A stretch of 64,000 bases of DNA, taken from Aestuariispira insulae (GTDB lineage Bacteria; Pseudomonadota; Alphaproteobacteria; UBA8366; Aestuariispiraceae). The notes under the pieces are model-generated. The model made no database searches. It was not told the DNA's origin and was given only the letters and a program-made list of their open reading frames with translations. Location: positions 997,854 to 1,061,853 of the forward strand of contig NZ_QRDW01000001.1 of assembly GCF_003385955.1 (NCBI RefSeq), read 5' to 3'. The translations under genes and the position numbers were made by a program. Below, one piece after another: positions 21,260 through 29,819 of the stretch (its first letter is position 1; every line of letters begins with the position of its first letter).

Positions 21260-21754
21260 ATGACATCCTACTATCACCAACAAACCGCCGCAGACCTGAT
21301 GACACGGGAATGCGTTACAATCAGGGAAGATGAAAACCTGGAAACTGCCGCCAGTCGGATTCTGGGGCAGGGCGTTTCCAACGTCCCGGTAATCCGTGAG
21401 GAAAGTGGTAAGAGGATCCTGCTGGGGTTTCTGTCTGAAAAAGACCTGCTGGAATGCTTTTTCGACAGCACTCTTTACCAATCGCCCGATGTCCCCATTG
21501 CCCGAAAAGCACGCATGAATCCGGTATGCGTCAGAGCTGATACCGACCTGCCGACACTTTCATGCATCTTTCTTCAACACAAATTCCGGCATATGCCAGT
21601 GGTAGAAGATGGGGAATTCCTCGGAATGGTCAGCCGACGGGATATTCTCAGGGGATTTTTAAAGCATTACCAGGAGCAGTTAAAAAAGGAACCGGCTGAA
21701 CGAAAAACACCGGAAATGGATGACACATACAATTCCCGGTTCATTGTAGGCTGA
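21260..21754 (+). CDS. CBS-domain pair protein
   Basis: A 164-residue stand-alone protein with two CBS motifs forming one Bateman module that probably binds an adenine nucleotide. First repeat: TAADLMTRECVTIREDENL to FLSEKDLLECFF. Second: ARKAR MNPVCVRADTDL to MVSRRDILRGFL. I place the start at ATG 21260, where the domain begins; the upstream in-frame extension to 21134 has no domain content. It is followed at once by an intrinsic terminator. Its partner protein is unknown. Confidence 0.85.
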   Translation: MTSYYHQQTAADLMTRECVTIREDENLETAASRILGQGVSNVPVIREESGKRILLGFLSEKDLLECFFDSTLYQSPDVPIARKARMNPVCVRADTDLPTLSCIFLQHKFRHMPVVEDGEFLGMVSRRDILRGFLKHYQEQLKKEPAERKTPEMDDTYNSRFIVG

Positions 21755-21755
21755 T

Positions 21756-21790
21756 AAAAAAAGAGGGCTGAACAAGCCAACCCTCTTTTT
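21756..21790. terminator. Bidirectional intrinsic terminator
   Basis: The sequence AAAAAAAGAGGG with its near-perfect partner CCCTCTTTTT flanks a 13-base internal segment. It can end both the plus-strand CBS gene and the minus-strand Deg protease gene, as A/T runs lie on both sides. Confidence 0.88.
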
Positions 21791-21814
21791 AATGCCACAG
21801 GCCTATCCAGGCCT

Positions 21815-23332
21815 TCAGCCTTCCTTATTGTCGAACCGAATGGCGACAAAGCTCAGCTCACCATCGATACTGACATGCAAGAGCACGCTGCGTCGTCCGT
21901 CTTCGTGGGCTTTTTCAACGCGCTGGCGCAATTCAGCAACCGATTTGACCGGCCCTTTGGCATCGCCGACAATCACCATGCCCGGGCGCAGTCGCTTGGC
22001 TTCGGCACCACTGCCCTGGCGGACATCTGTGATTACCACGCCCTGGACATCATCACGCAGGTTGAATTCCTGGCGCAGGACATCCGATACCGGGGCAATT
22101 TCCAGGCCCAGACTGTCCAGCGCCTGGGAGGTAACCGGCTTTTCCGGGACAGGATCACCACCGCTCAGGGCTGCGATATTCACTTTTTCCCGCTCTCCCA
22201 GGACCACGGTTTTGTTAATCTTGGACCCGTCGCGCCACACCACCACCGGCACTTCCGCGCCAACCGTTGTGGCCGCTACCATCCGGCGCAGCCTGGCCGA
22301 ATTATCGACCCGCCGGTCATTGAAGCTCAAGATCACATCGCGGGCTTCCAGTCCGGCCCGGCTGGCCGGGCTGTTGTCATAAACGGTCGAAACCATAGCG
22401 CCAAAGGGTTCGTCCAGGCCGACACTCTCCGCAATATCCGGCGACACATTCTGGATGGAGACCCCCAACCAGCCGCGCCGGGTCGTGCCAAATTCACGCA
22501 ACTGCTTAGCAACAGCTTTAGCCCGGTTCGATGGAATGGCAAAGCCAAGACCGATCGATCCGCCGGTGGGCGTAAAGATTGCGGTGTTTACGCCGATCAC
22601 TTCGCCTTTCATGTTAAATAGCGGTCCGCCGGAGTTGCCCTGGTTGATCGGGGTGTCTGTCTGCAGGAATTCCGTGAAGGAATCCCGGTCAATGTCACGC
22701 GCCCGGCCTGAGATGATGCCGGCGGTCACACTGCCGCCCAAGCCCCAGGGATTGCCGATAGCCAAGGTCCATTCACCGACACGCGCCTTATCGGAATCGC
22801 CGAATTTCACGGCTTTCATCTTACGGTCGGCCTTGACCTTCAAAACCGCTAGATCAACCCCTTCATCCCGGCCCAGGATCTCGGCGGGATACTCCTTGGG
22901 GTCATCATCATTGAAAATCACATAAATCTCGTCGGCATTTTCAATCACATGATTATTGGTGACGATGATGCCATCCGAATCGATAACAAAGCCGGAGCCA
23001 GCCGCCTCTCGGCGTCTCGGGCCCTGATTTCCTTCGCCATGACGTCGGAAACGCTCAAACAGATCGCCAAACGGGCTATCCGGCGGAAAAGGTGATTCCG
23101 CCTGCGGCTGATTAGGAGCATCCGCCGTCCGGGCATTTTGGATCGCCCGAATATCCACCACAGACGGCAGCAGCTCTTCTGCCAGATCGGCAAAACCGTC
23201 CGGTGTGCCACGGCCATAGGCCGGGCTGTTCAAGAGGGCGGCAATCATGGAGATCACCAGCAATGCCGGGAGGATCATGCCTTCCCGCATGGGCGTCAAA
23301 GCCCGCGCAGCAATCCTGAAGGTCTGAGTCAT
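21815..23332 (-). CDS. degP: Deg/HtrA-family periplasmic serine protease
   Basis: Envelope protein-quality protease of about 505 residues. An N-terminal hydrophobic stretch (about residues 20-42) acts as signal or anchor. The trypsin-like domain has all three catalytic residues: His in TNNHVIENAD, Asp in DLAVLKV and Ser in NQGNSGGPLFNM. Two PDZ domains follow, one around GWLGVSIQNVSPDIAES and one at the C-terminus. Start 23332 is chosen because it has GGAG 9 bp upstream; an ATG at 23350 has none. DegP versus DegQ cannot be settled by eye. The hflK-hflC-DUF2065 genes lie upstream on the same strand. Confidence 0.93.
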   Translation of the reverse strand: MTQTFRIAARALTPMREGMILPALLVISMIAALLNSPAYGRGTPDGFADLAEELLPSVVDIRAIQNARTADAPNQPQAESPFPPDSPFGDLFERFRRHGEGNQGPRRREAAGSGFVIDSDGIIVTNNHVIENADEIYVIFNDDDPKEYPAEILGRDEGVDLAVLKVKADRKMKAVKFGDSDKARVGEWTLAIGNPWGLGGSVTAGIISGRARDIDRDSFTEFLQTDTPINQGNSGGPLFNMKGEVIGVNTAIFTPTGGSIGLGFAIPSNRAKAVAKQLREFGTTRRGWLGVSIQNVSPDIAESVGLDEPFGAMVSTVYDNSPASRAGLEARDVILSFNDRRVDNSARLRRMVAATTVGAEVPVVVWRDGSKINKTVVLGEREKVNIAALSGGDPVPEKPVTSQALDSLGLEIAPVSDVLRQEFNLRDDVQGVVITDVRQGSGAEAKRLRPGMVIVGDAKGPVKSVAELRQRVEKAHEDGRRSVLLHVSIDGELSFVAIRFDNKEG

Positions 23333-23531
23333 TGAACCGTTCTCCATCAATCAGTTAACCCACGATACAAATGCGCATATTGGATTTAGGGGAGTTTACC
23401 GCTCCGTTCAACCTGCAGCCCCGCCTGGAGCGTAGAAATCACAAAATTGCCCCATTGCGCCGGTCCAATGCGACAAGTTTGCCATATCGCGCGGTTTCAT
23501 CCTACCGGACAATCAACCCTAAGCACCAAAG

Positions 23532-23563
23532 AAAAAGGCGAAAGCAACCGCTTCCGCCTTTTT
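23532..23563 (-). terminator. Intrinsic terminator of sodB
   Basis: AAAAGGCG-x-AAGC pairs with GCTT-x-CGCCTTTTT around a 4-base loop, with A residues that become a U run on the minus transcript. It lies 46 bp after the sodB stop. The rest of the 278-bp gap (23333-23609) holds the degP promoter region; I see no gene in it. Confidence 0.85.
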
Positions 23564-23609
23564 ATTTAATTCCGTCTGCATCCTTAATTCATAGGATGCG
23601 GGGCAATCC

Positions 23610-24200
23610 TTAGAGCTGGCTTGCCACGAATTCCCAGTTCACCAGGTGATCCAGGAAGGTATCGACGTAATCCGGACGACGGTTGCGGAAATCGATGTAA
23701 TAGGCATGTTCCCAAACATCGCAGGTCAGCAGGGCTTTGTTGCCATGAGCCATCGGCAGATCGGCGCCAAGGGTCTTCTGGATGGCCATTTTGCCGTCCT
23801 TCAGCACCAGCCAGCCCCAGCCGCTGCCGAACTGGGTCAGACATGCGGTTTTAAACTCTTCACGGAATTTTTCGTAGGAGCCAAAAGCATCCTCGATCAT
23901 TTCCAGAACTTTGCCTTCCGGCTTGCCGCCGCCATTCGGGGTCATGCAGTTCCAGTAGAAGGTATGGTTCCAGATCTGGGCGGCATTGTTAAACAGGCCA
24001 GCCTTGGAAGCGTCACCGGCGGAATCCATGATGATCTCTTCAAGGCTTTTGCTTGCATTCTCGGTGCCATCAACCAGGCCGTTCAGGTTCACAACATAGG
24101 TGTTGTGATGTTTGCCATGATGGAAATCCAGAGTTTCTTCGGAAATATGCGGCTCCAGAGCGTTTTTCGCGTAGGGCAGCGCCGGCAGTTCGAAAGCCAT
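23610..24200 (-). CDS. sodB: Superoxide dismutase, Fe-type
   Basis: Converts superoxide to oxygen and hydrogen peroxide. The 196-residue length is typical. Metal ligands are visible: His in the N-terminal LDFHHGKHHNTYV region, His in QIWNHTFYWNCM, and Asp and His in DVWEHAYYIDF. The Gln in AAQIWNH is the residue placement typical of the iron enzyme. No signal peptide, so cytoplasmic. It is a single-gene unit with its own terminator, sitting between degP and a caspase-like gene. Confidence 0.95.
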   Translation of the reverse strand: MAFELPALPYAKNALEPHISEETLDFHHGKHHNTYVVNLNGLVDGTENASKSLEEIIMDSAGDASKAGLFNNAAQIWNHTFYWNCMTPNGGGKPEGKVLEMIEDAFGSYEKFREEFKTACLTQFGSGWGWLVLKDGKMAIQKTLGADLPMAHGNKALLTCDVWEHAYYIDFRNRRPDYVDTFLDHLVNWEFVASQL

Positions 24201-24366
24201 GATGCGTCCTCAATCCTGATAAAATGGTTGCAATAGATATGTAATCCTGATCGTGGGCGAAATATAGTCATCCATTCCAAATTGTTAAACCCCAATTTGG
24301 AAAGAATACAAAATCAGGATCCGGTATGCCCGATTGTTTTCCGTCTCATGATCCCCCCGTAGGCCC

Positions 24367-25872
24367 TCACCGCCGGGCAAAGACCCGCAGCCCTACCTCC
24401 ATCTCGTTAACATCCCCGGCCACCCTTGCCCAAAGTTTCTTTTTGTTGACCTTGATAATGGTCAGAAAAATCATCCGCCCGTCCCGCGTCATGGTCACCA
24501 GACGGCCTCTGGGGCGAAGCGGCTGGGCACGGACATCGCCGTTGAGCGCAATGACCACATTGCCTTTCTTGAAATCCAGGCGGTTCACCTGTCCGATCTG
24601 GACCGGGTTGCGGCGGATCGGCTGTGATTGTTGCAGATCGCCCGGAATGGGACGCCAGAAATTCTCCGGTCTCGGCGGGCGCGCGGCAGCCGCGGGCGGC
24701 GGCAGGAACAGCTCTTCATCCTCCGGCACCTCTTCAATGATCGGACGCGGTGTTTCCGGACGGCCGGGCGGTTCCTGTCGCAAGAACTGGCCGAAAACGT
24801 AACCTTTCTGACCGCCCGTCAGCGACACCCTGAGCCAATCGCTATCGCCGGCGCGCGACAATACCTGCAATCGGGTATTGGGCGACAGCACCGCCAGTTT
24901 TTCGTATATCGTGCCGGGACCAGCGCGCAAATTCAGATATTCCGGTCCGACATAAAGATAGCCGCTGGCCGGGATTTCCACATGATAGCCCTCTTCATCG
25001 AGAGCTTCATCCTCTTCCGGAAAACCATCCTCGCCGGGCCGGGACAGAACCCGGGTACCATCCCCGGTCAAGCTGGCCACCTGGTCGCGCAGGAAACGCC
25101 GCCTGGCCGCGCGGGTCATTTCCGCATCCAGATAGGCCTTCACCTCTGCCGCCGTGATCTCGCCATCATCATTGCCATCGGCCTCGCCATACAGCCCCTC
25201 CATCAGGTAGCCGGTGAACAGGCCATGTTCTTCCTCTTCATCCCAGCTGGCCAGCTGGCTGCCACTGGCGGCGGTAAGAACTGTCATCTTGGCCGCCTCT
25301 TCCGGCAGGGCCACCTGCATCAGACCGGGAGAGGCCGCACGGATCAGCACGCCATTGGGACTGTCGCCGGAAAAACAGGCATCCAGAAACACTGTCACCG
25401 ACGCGGTTTCCAGCCGCCCCAGGTTCTGATACAGCAAATCAAGGGGATATCCATTGATTTCCGCCAGGTTTGGATCCGCATCCACCGGCAGCAGATATCC
25501 ACGGCCATCCCGGATGCCGGGGACCCCGTGACCGGAATAATAAATCACCACATCCGATTTCCCCGCCGGATCAAGATAGCTCCACAGCTTGCCCTGATGT
25601 GACCGCTCGGACCCGAAGACCGCCAGCATCTCCGCCTGGCTGGCATCCCGGAGGTCGATGATGTTTTCTTCCTCCATTTTCAGGACATCAACCACATAAT
25701 CCCGGAAAGCGTCCGCATCCCGGTGCGCATAGAGGACTTTCGGCACATCCGCGCCATAGCTCTTGTTGCCGATGATGATAGCCACGCCAATGTCATCCTG
25801 CGCCCTTGCAGGGGCTAGTGCTGGCAATGTCACTGCCAGAAAGATAAGACCAATGCGGAACCAATGCGGCAT
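24367..25872 (-). CDS. Caspase-like (C14) protein with EF-hand-like loop and SH3 domain
   Basis: Exported protein of 501 residues: signal peptide about residues 1-24 (ending ARA). A caspase-fold domain of about residues 27-255 has the catalytic dyad His115 in YYSGHG and Cys166 in LDACFSGD. Residues 232-243 match a canonical calcium-binding EF-hand loop (D-x-N-x-D-G-x-I-x-x-x-E). A bacterial SH3 domain follows at about 306-366 (YLNLRAGPGTIYEKL), then a proline-rich linker and an unknown basic C-terminus. It is probably a periplasmic orthocaspase-type peptidase cutting after Lys/Arg. It sits downstream of hflKC and DUF2065 on the same strand. Whether it is active or a scaffold is unknown. Confidence 0.85.
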   Translation of the reverse strand: MPHWFRIGLIFLAVTLPALAPARAQDDIGVAIIIGNKSYGADVPKVLYAHRDADAFRDYVVDVLKMEEENIIDLRDASQAEMLAVFGSERSHQGKLWSYLDPAGKSDVVIYYSGHGVPGIRDGRGYLLPVDADPNLAEINGYPLDLLYQNLGRLETASVTVFLDACFSGDSPNGVLIRAASPGLMQVALPEEAAKMTVLTAASGSQLASWDEEEEHGLFTGYLMEGLYGEADGNDDGEITAAEVKAYLDAEMTRAARRRFLRDQVASLTGDGTRVLSRPGEDGFPEEDEALDEEGYHVEIPASGYLYVGPEYLNLRAGPGTIYEKLAVLSPNTRLQVLSRAGDSDWLRVSLTGGQKGYVFGQFLRQEPPGRPETPRPIIEEVPEDEELFLPPPAAAARPPRPENFWRPIPGDLQQSQPIRRNPVQIGQVNRLDFKKGNVVIALNGDVRAQPLRPRGRLVTMTRDGRMIFLTIIKVNKKKLWARVAGDVNEMEVGLRVFARR

Positions 25873-25989
25873 TTTTCTCTTTCCCGTTCCTTAAATCCCC
25901 GCCCCTGGCGGCAAGGCACTATAACCGCTATGAAAATATCAGGAGCAAGAGTCGGGCCAGCTCCATTATATCATGCCCGATTTTTCCGG

Positions 25990-26187
25990 TCAGCCGCGTA
26001 CAAACCAGACGATGGCCGCTCCGATCACCGCCGCCACCAACCCGGCCCGGCGCAACACATCCGGCGGCACATAGGACATCTGGCTCATCATCCGTTTCAT
26101 GCCATCAGGAAACAGCGCATAGATCGCCCCTTCCAGGACCAGCACCAGCCCCACCGCCGTTATCAGCGCAATAAAAAACTCATTCAT
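25990..26187 (-). CDS. DUF2065 small membrane protein
   Basis: A 65-residue protein with two hydrophobic segments (about residues 5-27 and 45-63) joined by a short polar loop containing PDGMKRMM. This matches the DUF2065 (YjeT) family, a common neighbour of hflC in proteobacteria. Function unknown. A terminator-like hairpin lies between it and hflC, so it may have its own promoter or depend on read-through. Confidence 0.85.
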   Translation of the reverse strand: MNEFFIALITAVGLVLVLEGAIYALFPDGMKRMMSQMSYVPPDVLRRAGLVAAVIGAAIVWFVRG

Positions 26188-26262
26188 AAACTTGATGCCT
26201 CCTACCGGCAGGGCTTCAAAAGCGCAAAGAACCGGTAACAGCCTGACAAATACAGCTCTTGC

Positions 26263-26300
26263 AAAAAAACGGAGGGCAGCCGGAATGACCGACCGCCCTC
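26263..26300 (-). terminator. Intrinsic terminator downstream of hflC
   Basis: GAGGGC pairs with GCCCTC around a 17-base loop with some inner pairing, followed on the minus strand by a run of seven T. It lies 38 bp after the hflC stop. Confidence 0.75.
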
Positions 26301-26337
26301 AATCTAGTGTCTTACAACGCCAAAGGCATGGCGAAAC

Positions 26338-27210
26338 TTACTGTTTCACGCCGCCATCAGTGCTGAAATATCGGAAAAACTCACCGGACGGCGGACCGAC
26401 ATAGGTTGTTTTTTCAGAGCTTAATCCTTTTTCCAGGGCTTGCATGGAGCGCCAGAAATCAAAGAATTCCGCATCCTGGCCATAGGCATCGTTATAGATT
26501 GCCTGGGCCTGGGCGTCGCCCTCACCGCGCAGGATTTCAGCTTTCTTAGCCGCCTCTGCCTCGATGATACGTTTCTGCTTGTCGGCATCCGCCTTGATCC
26601 GACGGGAGGCTTTTTCACCTTCCGCGCGGAAGAGGCGCGCCTCTTTCTCGCGCTCGGTGGACATCCGGCGATAGATCGCCTGACTGTTGGCTTCCGGCAA
26701 ATCGATGCGTTTGATGCGGACATCAACCACTTCAACACCAAAACCTGTCGCCTGGCTTTCGACCAACTGGGTGAAATCCCGCATCATCTGGGCCCGCTTC
26801 GGGGTCAGGACGTCGGCCAACTGCACATCACCCAGCACATCACGCAGGGAATTATCGATGATCGCATCCAGACGTTGCTGGAGACTGATTTCATTATTGA
26901 CCGCAGTATAGAAACCGAGCGGATTGTTGATCCGGTACCGGGTAAAGGCATCCACGACGACCTGTTTCTGGTCGGCGGTGGGGATCTCCTTGGCGCTGGC
27001 ATCATAATCCAGCACGCGTTTATCAAAATACCGGACTTCCTGGATGAAGGGGATCTTGAAGTTCAGACCTGTTTCAACCTTCTTTTCAACCGGTTTACCC
27101 AGCTCAAACACCAAGGCCTGCTCTGTTTCACGGACCGTGAACATTGAAGAATAGGCCACAGCCGCCACAGCGATTGTGCCAATGAGAAGAAAAGTGCTGC
27201 TTTTAAACAT
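26338..27210 (-). CDS. hflC: HflC, membrane regulator of FtsH protease
   Basis: SPFH/band-7 protein of 290 residues. One N-terminal membrane segment (about 5-24) is followed by the prohibitin-like domain (TEQALVFELGKPV) and a long charged helix rich in Ala, Glu, Lys and Arg (about 180-250). HflC and HflK form a large periplasm-facing cage that controls FtsH access to membrane substrates. Gene follows hflK by 10 bp. Confidence 0.96.
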   Translation of the reverse strand: MFKSSTFLLIGTIAVAAVAYSSMFTVRETEQALVFELGKPVEKKVETGLNFKIPFIQEVRYFDKRVLDYDASAKEIPTADQKQVVVDAFTRYRINNPLGFYTAVNNEISLQQRLDAIIDNSLRDVLGDVQLADVLTPKRAQMMRDFTQLVESQATGFGVEVVDVRIKRIDLPEANSQAIYRRMSTEREKEARLFRAEGEKASRRIKADADKQKRIIEAEAAKKAEILRGEGDAQAQAIYNDAYGQDAEFFDFWRSMQALEKGLSSEKTTYVGPPSGEFFRYFSTDGGVKQ

Positions 27211-27220
27211 TAATTCGCCC

Positions 27221-28339
27221 TCAATTCTTCTTGTTGGTCAGTTCGTTAAGCGGAAGATAAGGAAGAACACCGGAACCGTTTTCCCCTTCCTCGATCAGAA
27301 CCTTGTCCATGCCACCCAGAACTTTTTCCATGGTTTCCAGATAAATACGGCGCTTGGTAATATCCTTGGCCTTCCGATATTCCTCATAAACCTGGAGGAA
27401 ACGGGAAGCATCACCGCTGGCAATAGCGATCTTTTCGCCTTTATAACCCTCTGCCGCCTGGATCAGCTGTTCTGCGCGACCCTGGGCTTTTTCGGTCACC
27501 TCGTTACGATAGGCCTGGGCCTCGTTGATTACACGCTCCTGGTCGGCACGGGCCGCCTGGACATCGCGGAATGCTTCGATAACGGCGCTCGGCGGATCCA
27601 CCTTCTGCACGTTGACATTGGTGATCTCAATACCGGCACCATAGTCATCCAGGATCGACTGGATCAGGGTTTTGGTCTGCTGCGCGATCTCTCCACGGCC
27701 GCTGGTACGGGCATATTCAAAACCGGATTTACCGATAATCTCACGCATGGCCGCCTCGGCCGCGTCCTTCACCGTGGGTTCCGGGTTTCGGATGTTAAAC
27801 ACATATTTCTGTGCATCCGCGATGCGCCAGAAAACCGCGAACTGAACATCGATGATATTCTCATCCCCTGTCAGCATCAGGCTTTCTTTGGCAAAGTTGG
27901 TGCCGGCACCACTGCGCCCAACACCAGAGCGGAAACCGACTTCCACCTGGTTTACACGGGTCACCTGCGGCTTAATCACCTCGCCAATCGGGGCCGGGAA
28001 ATTGTAATGCAGACCCGGGGATGTGCGTTCGGAAAACTTACCAAAAACCAGCTCAACACCCAGCTCTTCCGGCTGCACCCGGTAAATGCCGGTCAGCATC
28101 CAGATGGCGGCCGCGGCCAGAACCAGCACCAAAATCCCCATGCCACCCATATCACCGGGCAACATTTTCTTGATCTTTTCCTGGCCTTCGCGCACCAGTT
28201 TCTCGACGTCGGGCGGCTGTTGACCACCGCCGCCACCGCTGCCGCCGCCGGAGCCCCAAGGGCTCTGACCGCCGCCATTTCCACGATTACCGCCACCGCC
28301 CCAAGGGCCGCCGCCGCCGGAATTGCTTTGCCAAGGCAT
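27221..28339 (-). CDS. hflK: HflK, membrane regulator of FtsH protease
   Basis: SPFH/band-7 protein of 372 residues. The N-terminus (about residues 5-42) is very rich in Gly, Asn and Ser, as is typical of HflK. One membrane segment (about 68-85) precedes the SPFH domain (QPEELGVELVFGKFSE) and a long helical region (about 245-320). It partners with HflC in controlling FtsH. First gene of the hflK-hflC unit; divergent from mrp across a 279-bp gap. Confidence 0.96.
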   Translation of the reverse strand: MPWQSNSGGGGPWGGGGNRGNGGGQSPWGSGGGSGGGGGQQPPDVEKLVREGQEKIKKMLPGDMGGMGILVLVLAAAAIWMLTGIYRVQPEELGVELVFGKFSERTSPGLHYNFPAPIGEVIKPQVTRVNQVEVGFRSGVGRSGAGTNFAKESLMLTGDENIIDVQFAVFWRIADAQKYVFNIRNPEPTVKDAAEAAMREIIGKSGFEYARTSGRGEIAQQTKTLIQSILDDYGAGIEITNVNVQKVDPPSAVIEAFRDVQAARADQERVINEAQAYRNEVTEKAQGRAEQLIQAAEGYKGEKIAIASGDASRFLQVYEEYRKAKDITKRRIYLETMEKVLGGMDKVLIEEGENGSGVLPYLPLNELTNKKN

Positions 28340-28618
28340 GTATTATTTCCCGTTGTTCTCAGATTTATCTGGTTTACGTCGTTGCGTATTAAAACGCGCT
28401 TTTATCAACCCCTCAACCGAATTGCCATTCATGCCACCCGGTTATAACTGCTTCCGGGATAGCCTAATGGATGAATAAACGCAAATTTTCCTGTCCATTG
28501 CCCTTTATTCATCTTTTCGGAACGCATATTCCTCCATATATGAATGCTTCACTGATAATACCAGCCCTCGGACGGGATGGATCAGTGATTGATAAAATTA
28601 TTATCCTTGGAGACCCCC

Positions 28619-29725
28619 ATGTCAGACATCAACCGCGCCCAGATCCTGGACATCCTCGCCAGCATCAATGATCCGGTCAGCCATAAAAACCTGGTCGCCG
28701 CCGACATGATTTCCGGCCTCGCCATCAAGGATAGCATGGTCCAGTTTTCCATCGAGATCGGCGACCCGTCCCGCGCGGACCAGATGGAACCGATCCGCAA
28801 ACAGGCCGAAGAGGCCGTGCGCAACCTGCCCGGCGTCATTTCCGTGACCGCCATTTTGACCGCGGAGCGCGCCGCCCAGAAAAAACCGGCCCAGCCGCAG
28901 CCGCAAAAAAAGGAAACCGGCACCGGTGCCGCCGAAATACGCCATATCATTGCCGTTGCCAGCGGCAAGGGCGGGGTCGGCAAATCCACCACCGCGGTCA
29001 ATCTGGCCCTGGCGCTGAAATCGCTTGGCCTCGCGGTCGGCATGATGGATGCCGATGTTTTCGGCCCCAGCCAGCCGCGCATGATGGGCATTTCCGGCCG
29101 TCCCGCCAGTGACGACGGCAAAACCCTGGAGCCAATGGAGAATTTCGGCGTCAAATCCATGTCCATGGGGTTCCTGGTCGCCGAAGACCAGCCCGTTGTC
29201 TGGCGCGGCCCGATGGTCATGGGCGCTTTGCAGCAGATGCTCAATGACGTGAATTGGGGGCCGCTGGATGTGCTGGTGGTCGATATGCCGCCAGGCACTG
29301 GCGACGCACAGCTTTCCATGTCGCAAAATGTGCCGCTGGCCGGTGCTGTGATTGTTTCCACGCCTCAGGATATTGCCCTGCTGGATGCCAGGAAGGGTTT
29401 GAACATGTTTAAGAAAGTGGATGTGCCGGTCCTGGGATTGATCGAAAATATGAGCTACTTCCTCTGCCCGAAATGCGGTGAGCAGTCCGATATTTTCGGC
29501 CATGGCGGTGCCCGGGACGAAGCGGAGCGGATCGGGGCCGATTTCCTGGGCGAGATTCCACTGCATATGGATATCCGGACCACGTCCGACGGCGGCAATC
29601 CCATCGTGGTCAGCGATCCGGAAAGCGCCCATGCCAAGGCCTATATGGCCATCGCGGAAAAGGTCTGGGGCAAGCTTTCCAGCGGCGAAGGCCAGCCCGC
29701 CGGTCCGAAGATCTCTTTTTCCTGA
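28619..29725 (+). CDS. mrp: Mrp/ApbC iron-sulfur cluster carrier ATPase
   Basis: P-loop ATPase of 368 residues that carries and transfers Fe-S clusters to target proteins. The N-terminal MIP18-like domain spans about residues 1-85. A low-complexity Lys/Pro/Gln linker follows, then the deviant Walker A GKGGVGKSTTAVNLA at about residue 119. The metal-binding CxxC is in FLCPKCGEQSDIFGHGG. I start at ATG 28619, which has TTGGAGA just upstream; an in-frame upstream codon at 28589 is less likely. Ends at its own terminator. Confidence 0.93.
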   Translation: MSDINRAQILDILASINDPVSHKNLVAADMISGLAIKDSMVQFSIEIGDPSRADQMEPIRKQAEEAVRNLPGVISVTAILTAERAAQKKPAQPQPQKKETGTGAAEIRHIIAVASGKGGVGKSTTAVNLALALKSLGLAVGMMDADVFGPSQPRMMGISGRPASDDGKTLEPMENFGVKSMSMGFLVAEDQPVVWRGPMVMGALQQMLNDVNWGPLDVLVVDMPPGTGDAQLSMSQNVPLAGAVIVSTPQDIALLDARKGLNMFKKVDVPVLGLIENMSYFLCPKCGEQSDIFGHGGARDEAERIGADFLGEIPLHMDIRTTSDGGNPIVVSDPESAHAKAYMAIAEKVWGKLSSGEGQPAGPKISFS

Positions 29726-29765
29726 AAGCACCGGCTGAAACGCCTGTTCACAAAGAACTGATGAG

Positions 29766-29796
29766 AAAACCTGCTACACTCTGTGGCAGGTTTTTT
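29766..29796 (+). terminator. Intrinsic terminator of mrp
   Basis: AAAACCTGC and GCAGGTTTT form a 9-bp stem around an 11-base loop, followed by TTTTTT. It lies 41 bp after the mrp stop and 24 bp before the next gene. Confidence 0.88.
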
Positions 29797-29819
29797 CTTG
29801 AACCATCCACGACCGGAGA

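Noticed and set aside
23371-23613. 80-codon frame in the degP-sodB gap
   Set aside because: Basic, low-complexity product without a ribosome-binding site. It runs through the sodB terminator hairpin.
28622-29731. 369-codon frame antisense to mrp
   Set aside because: Shadow of the mrp gene, whose P-loop and CxxC motifs are intact.
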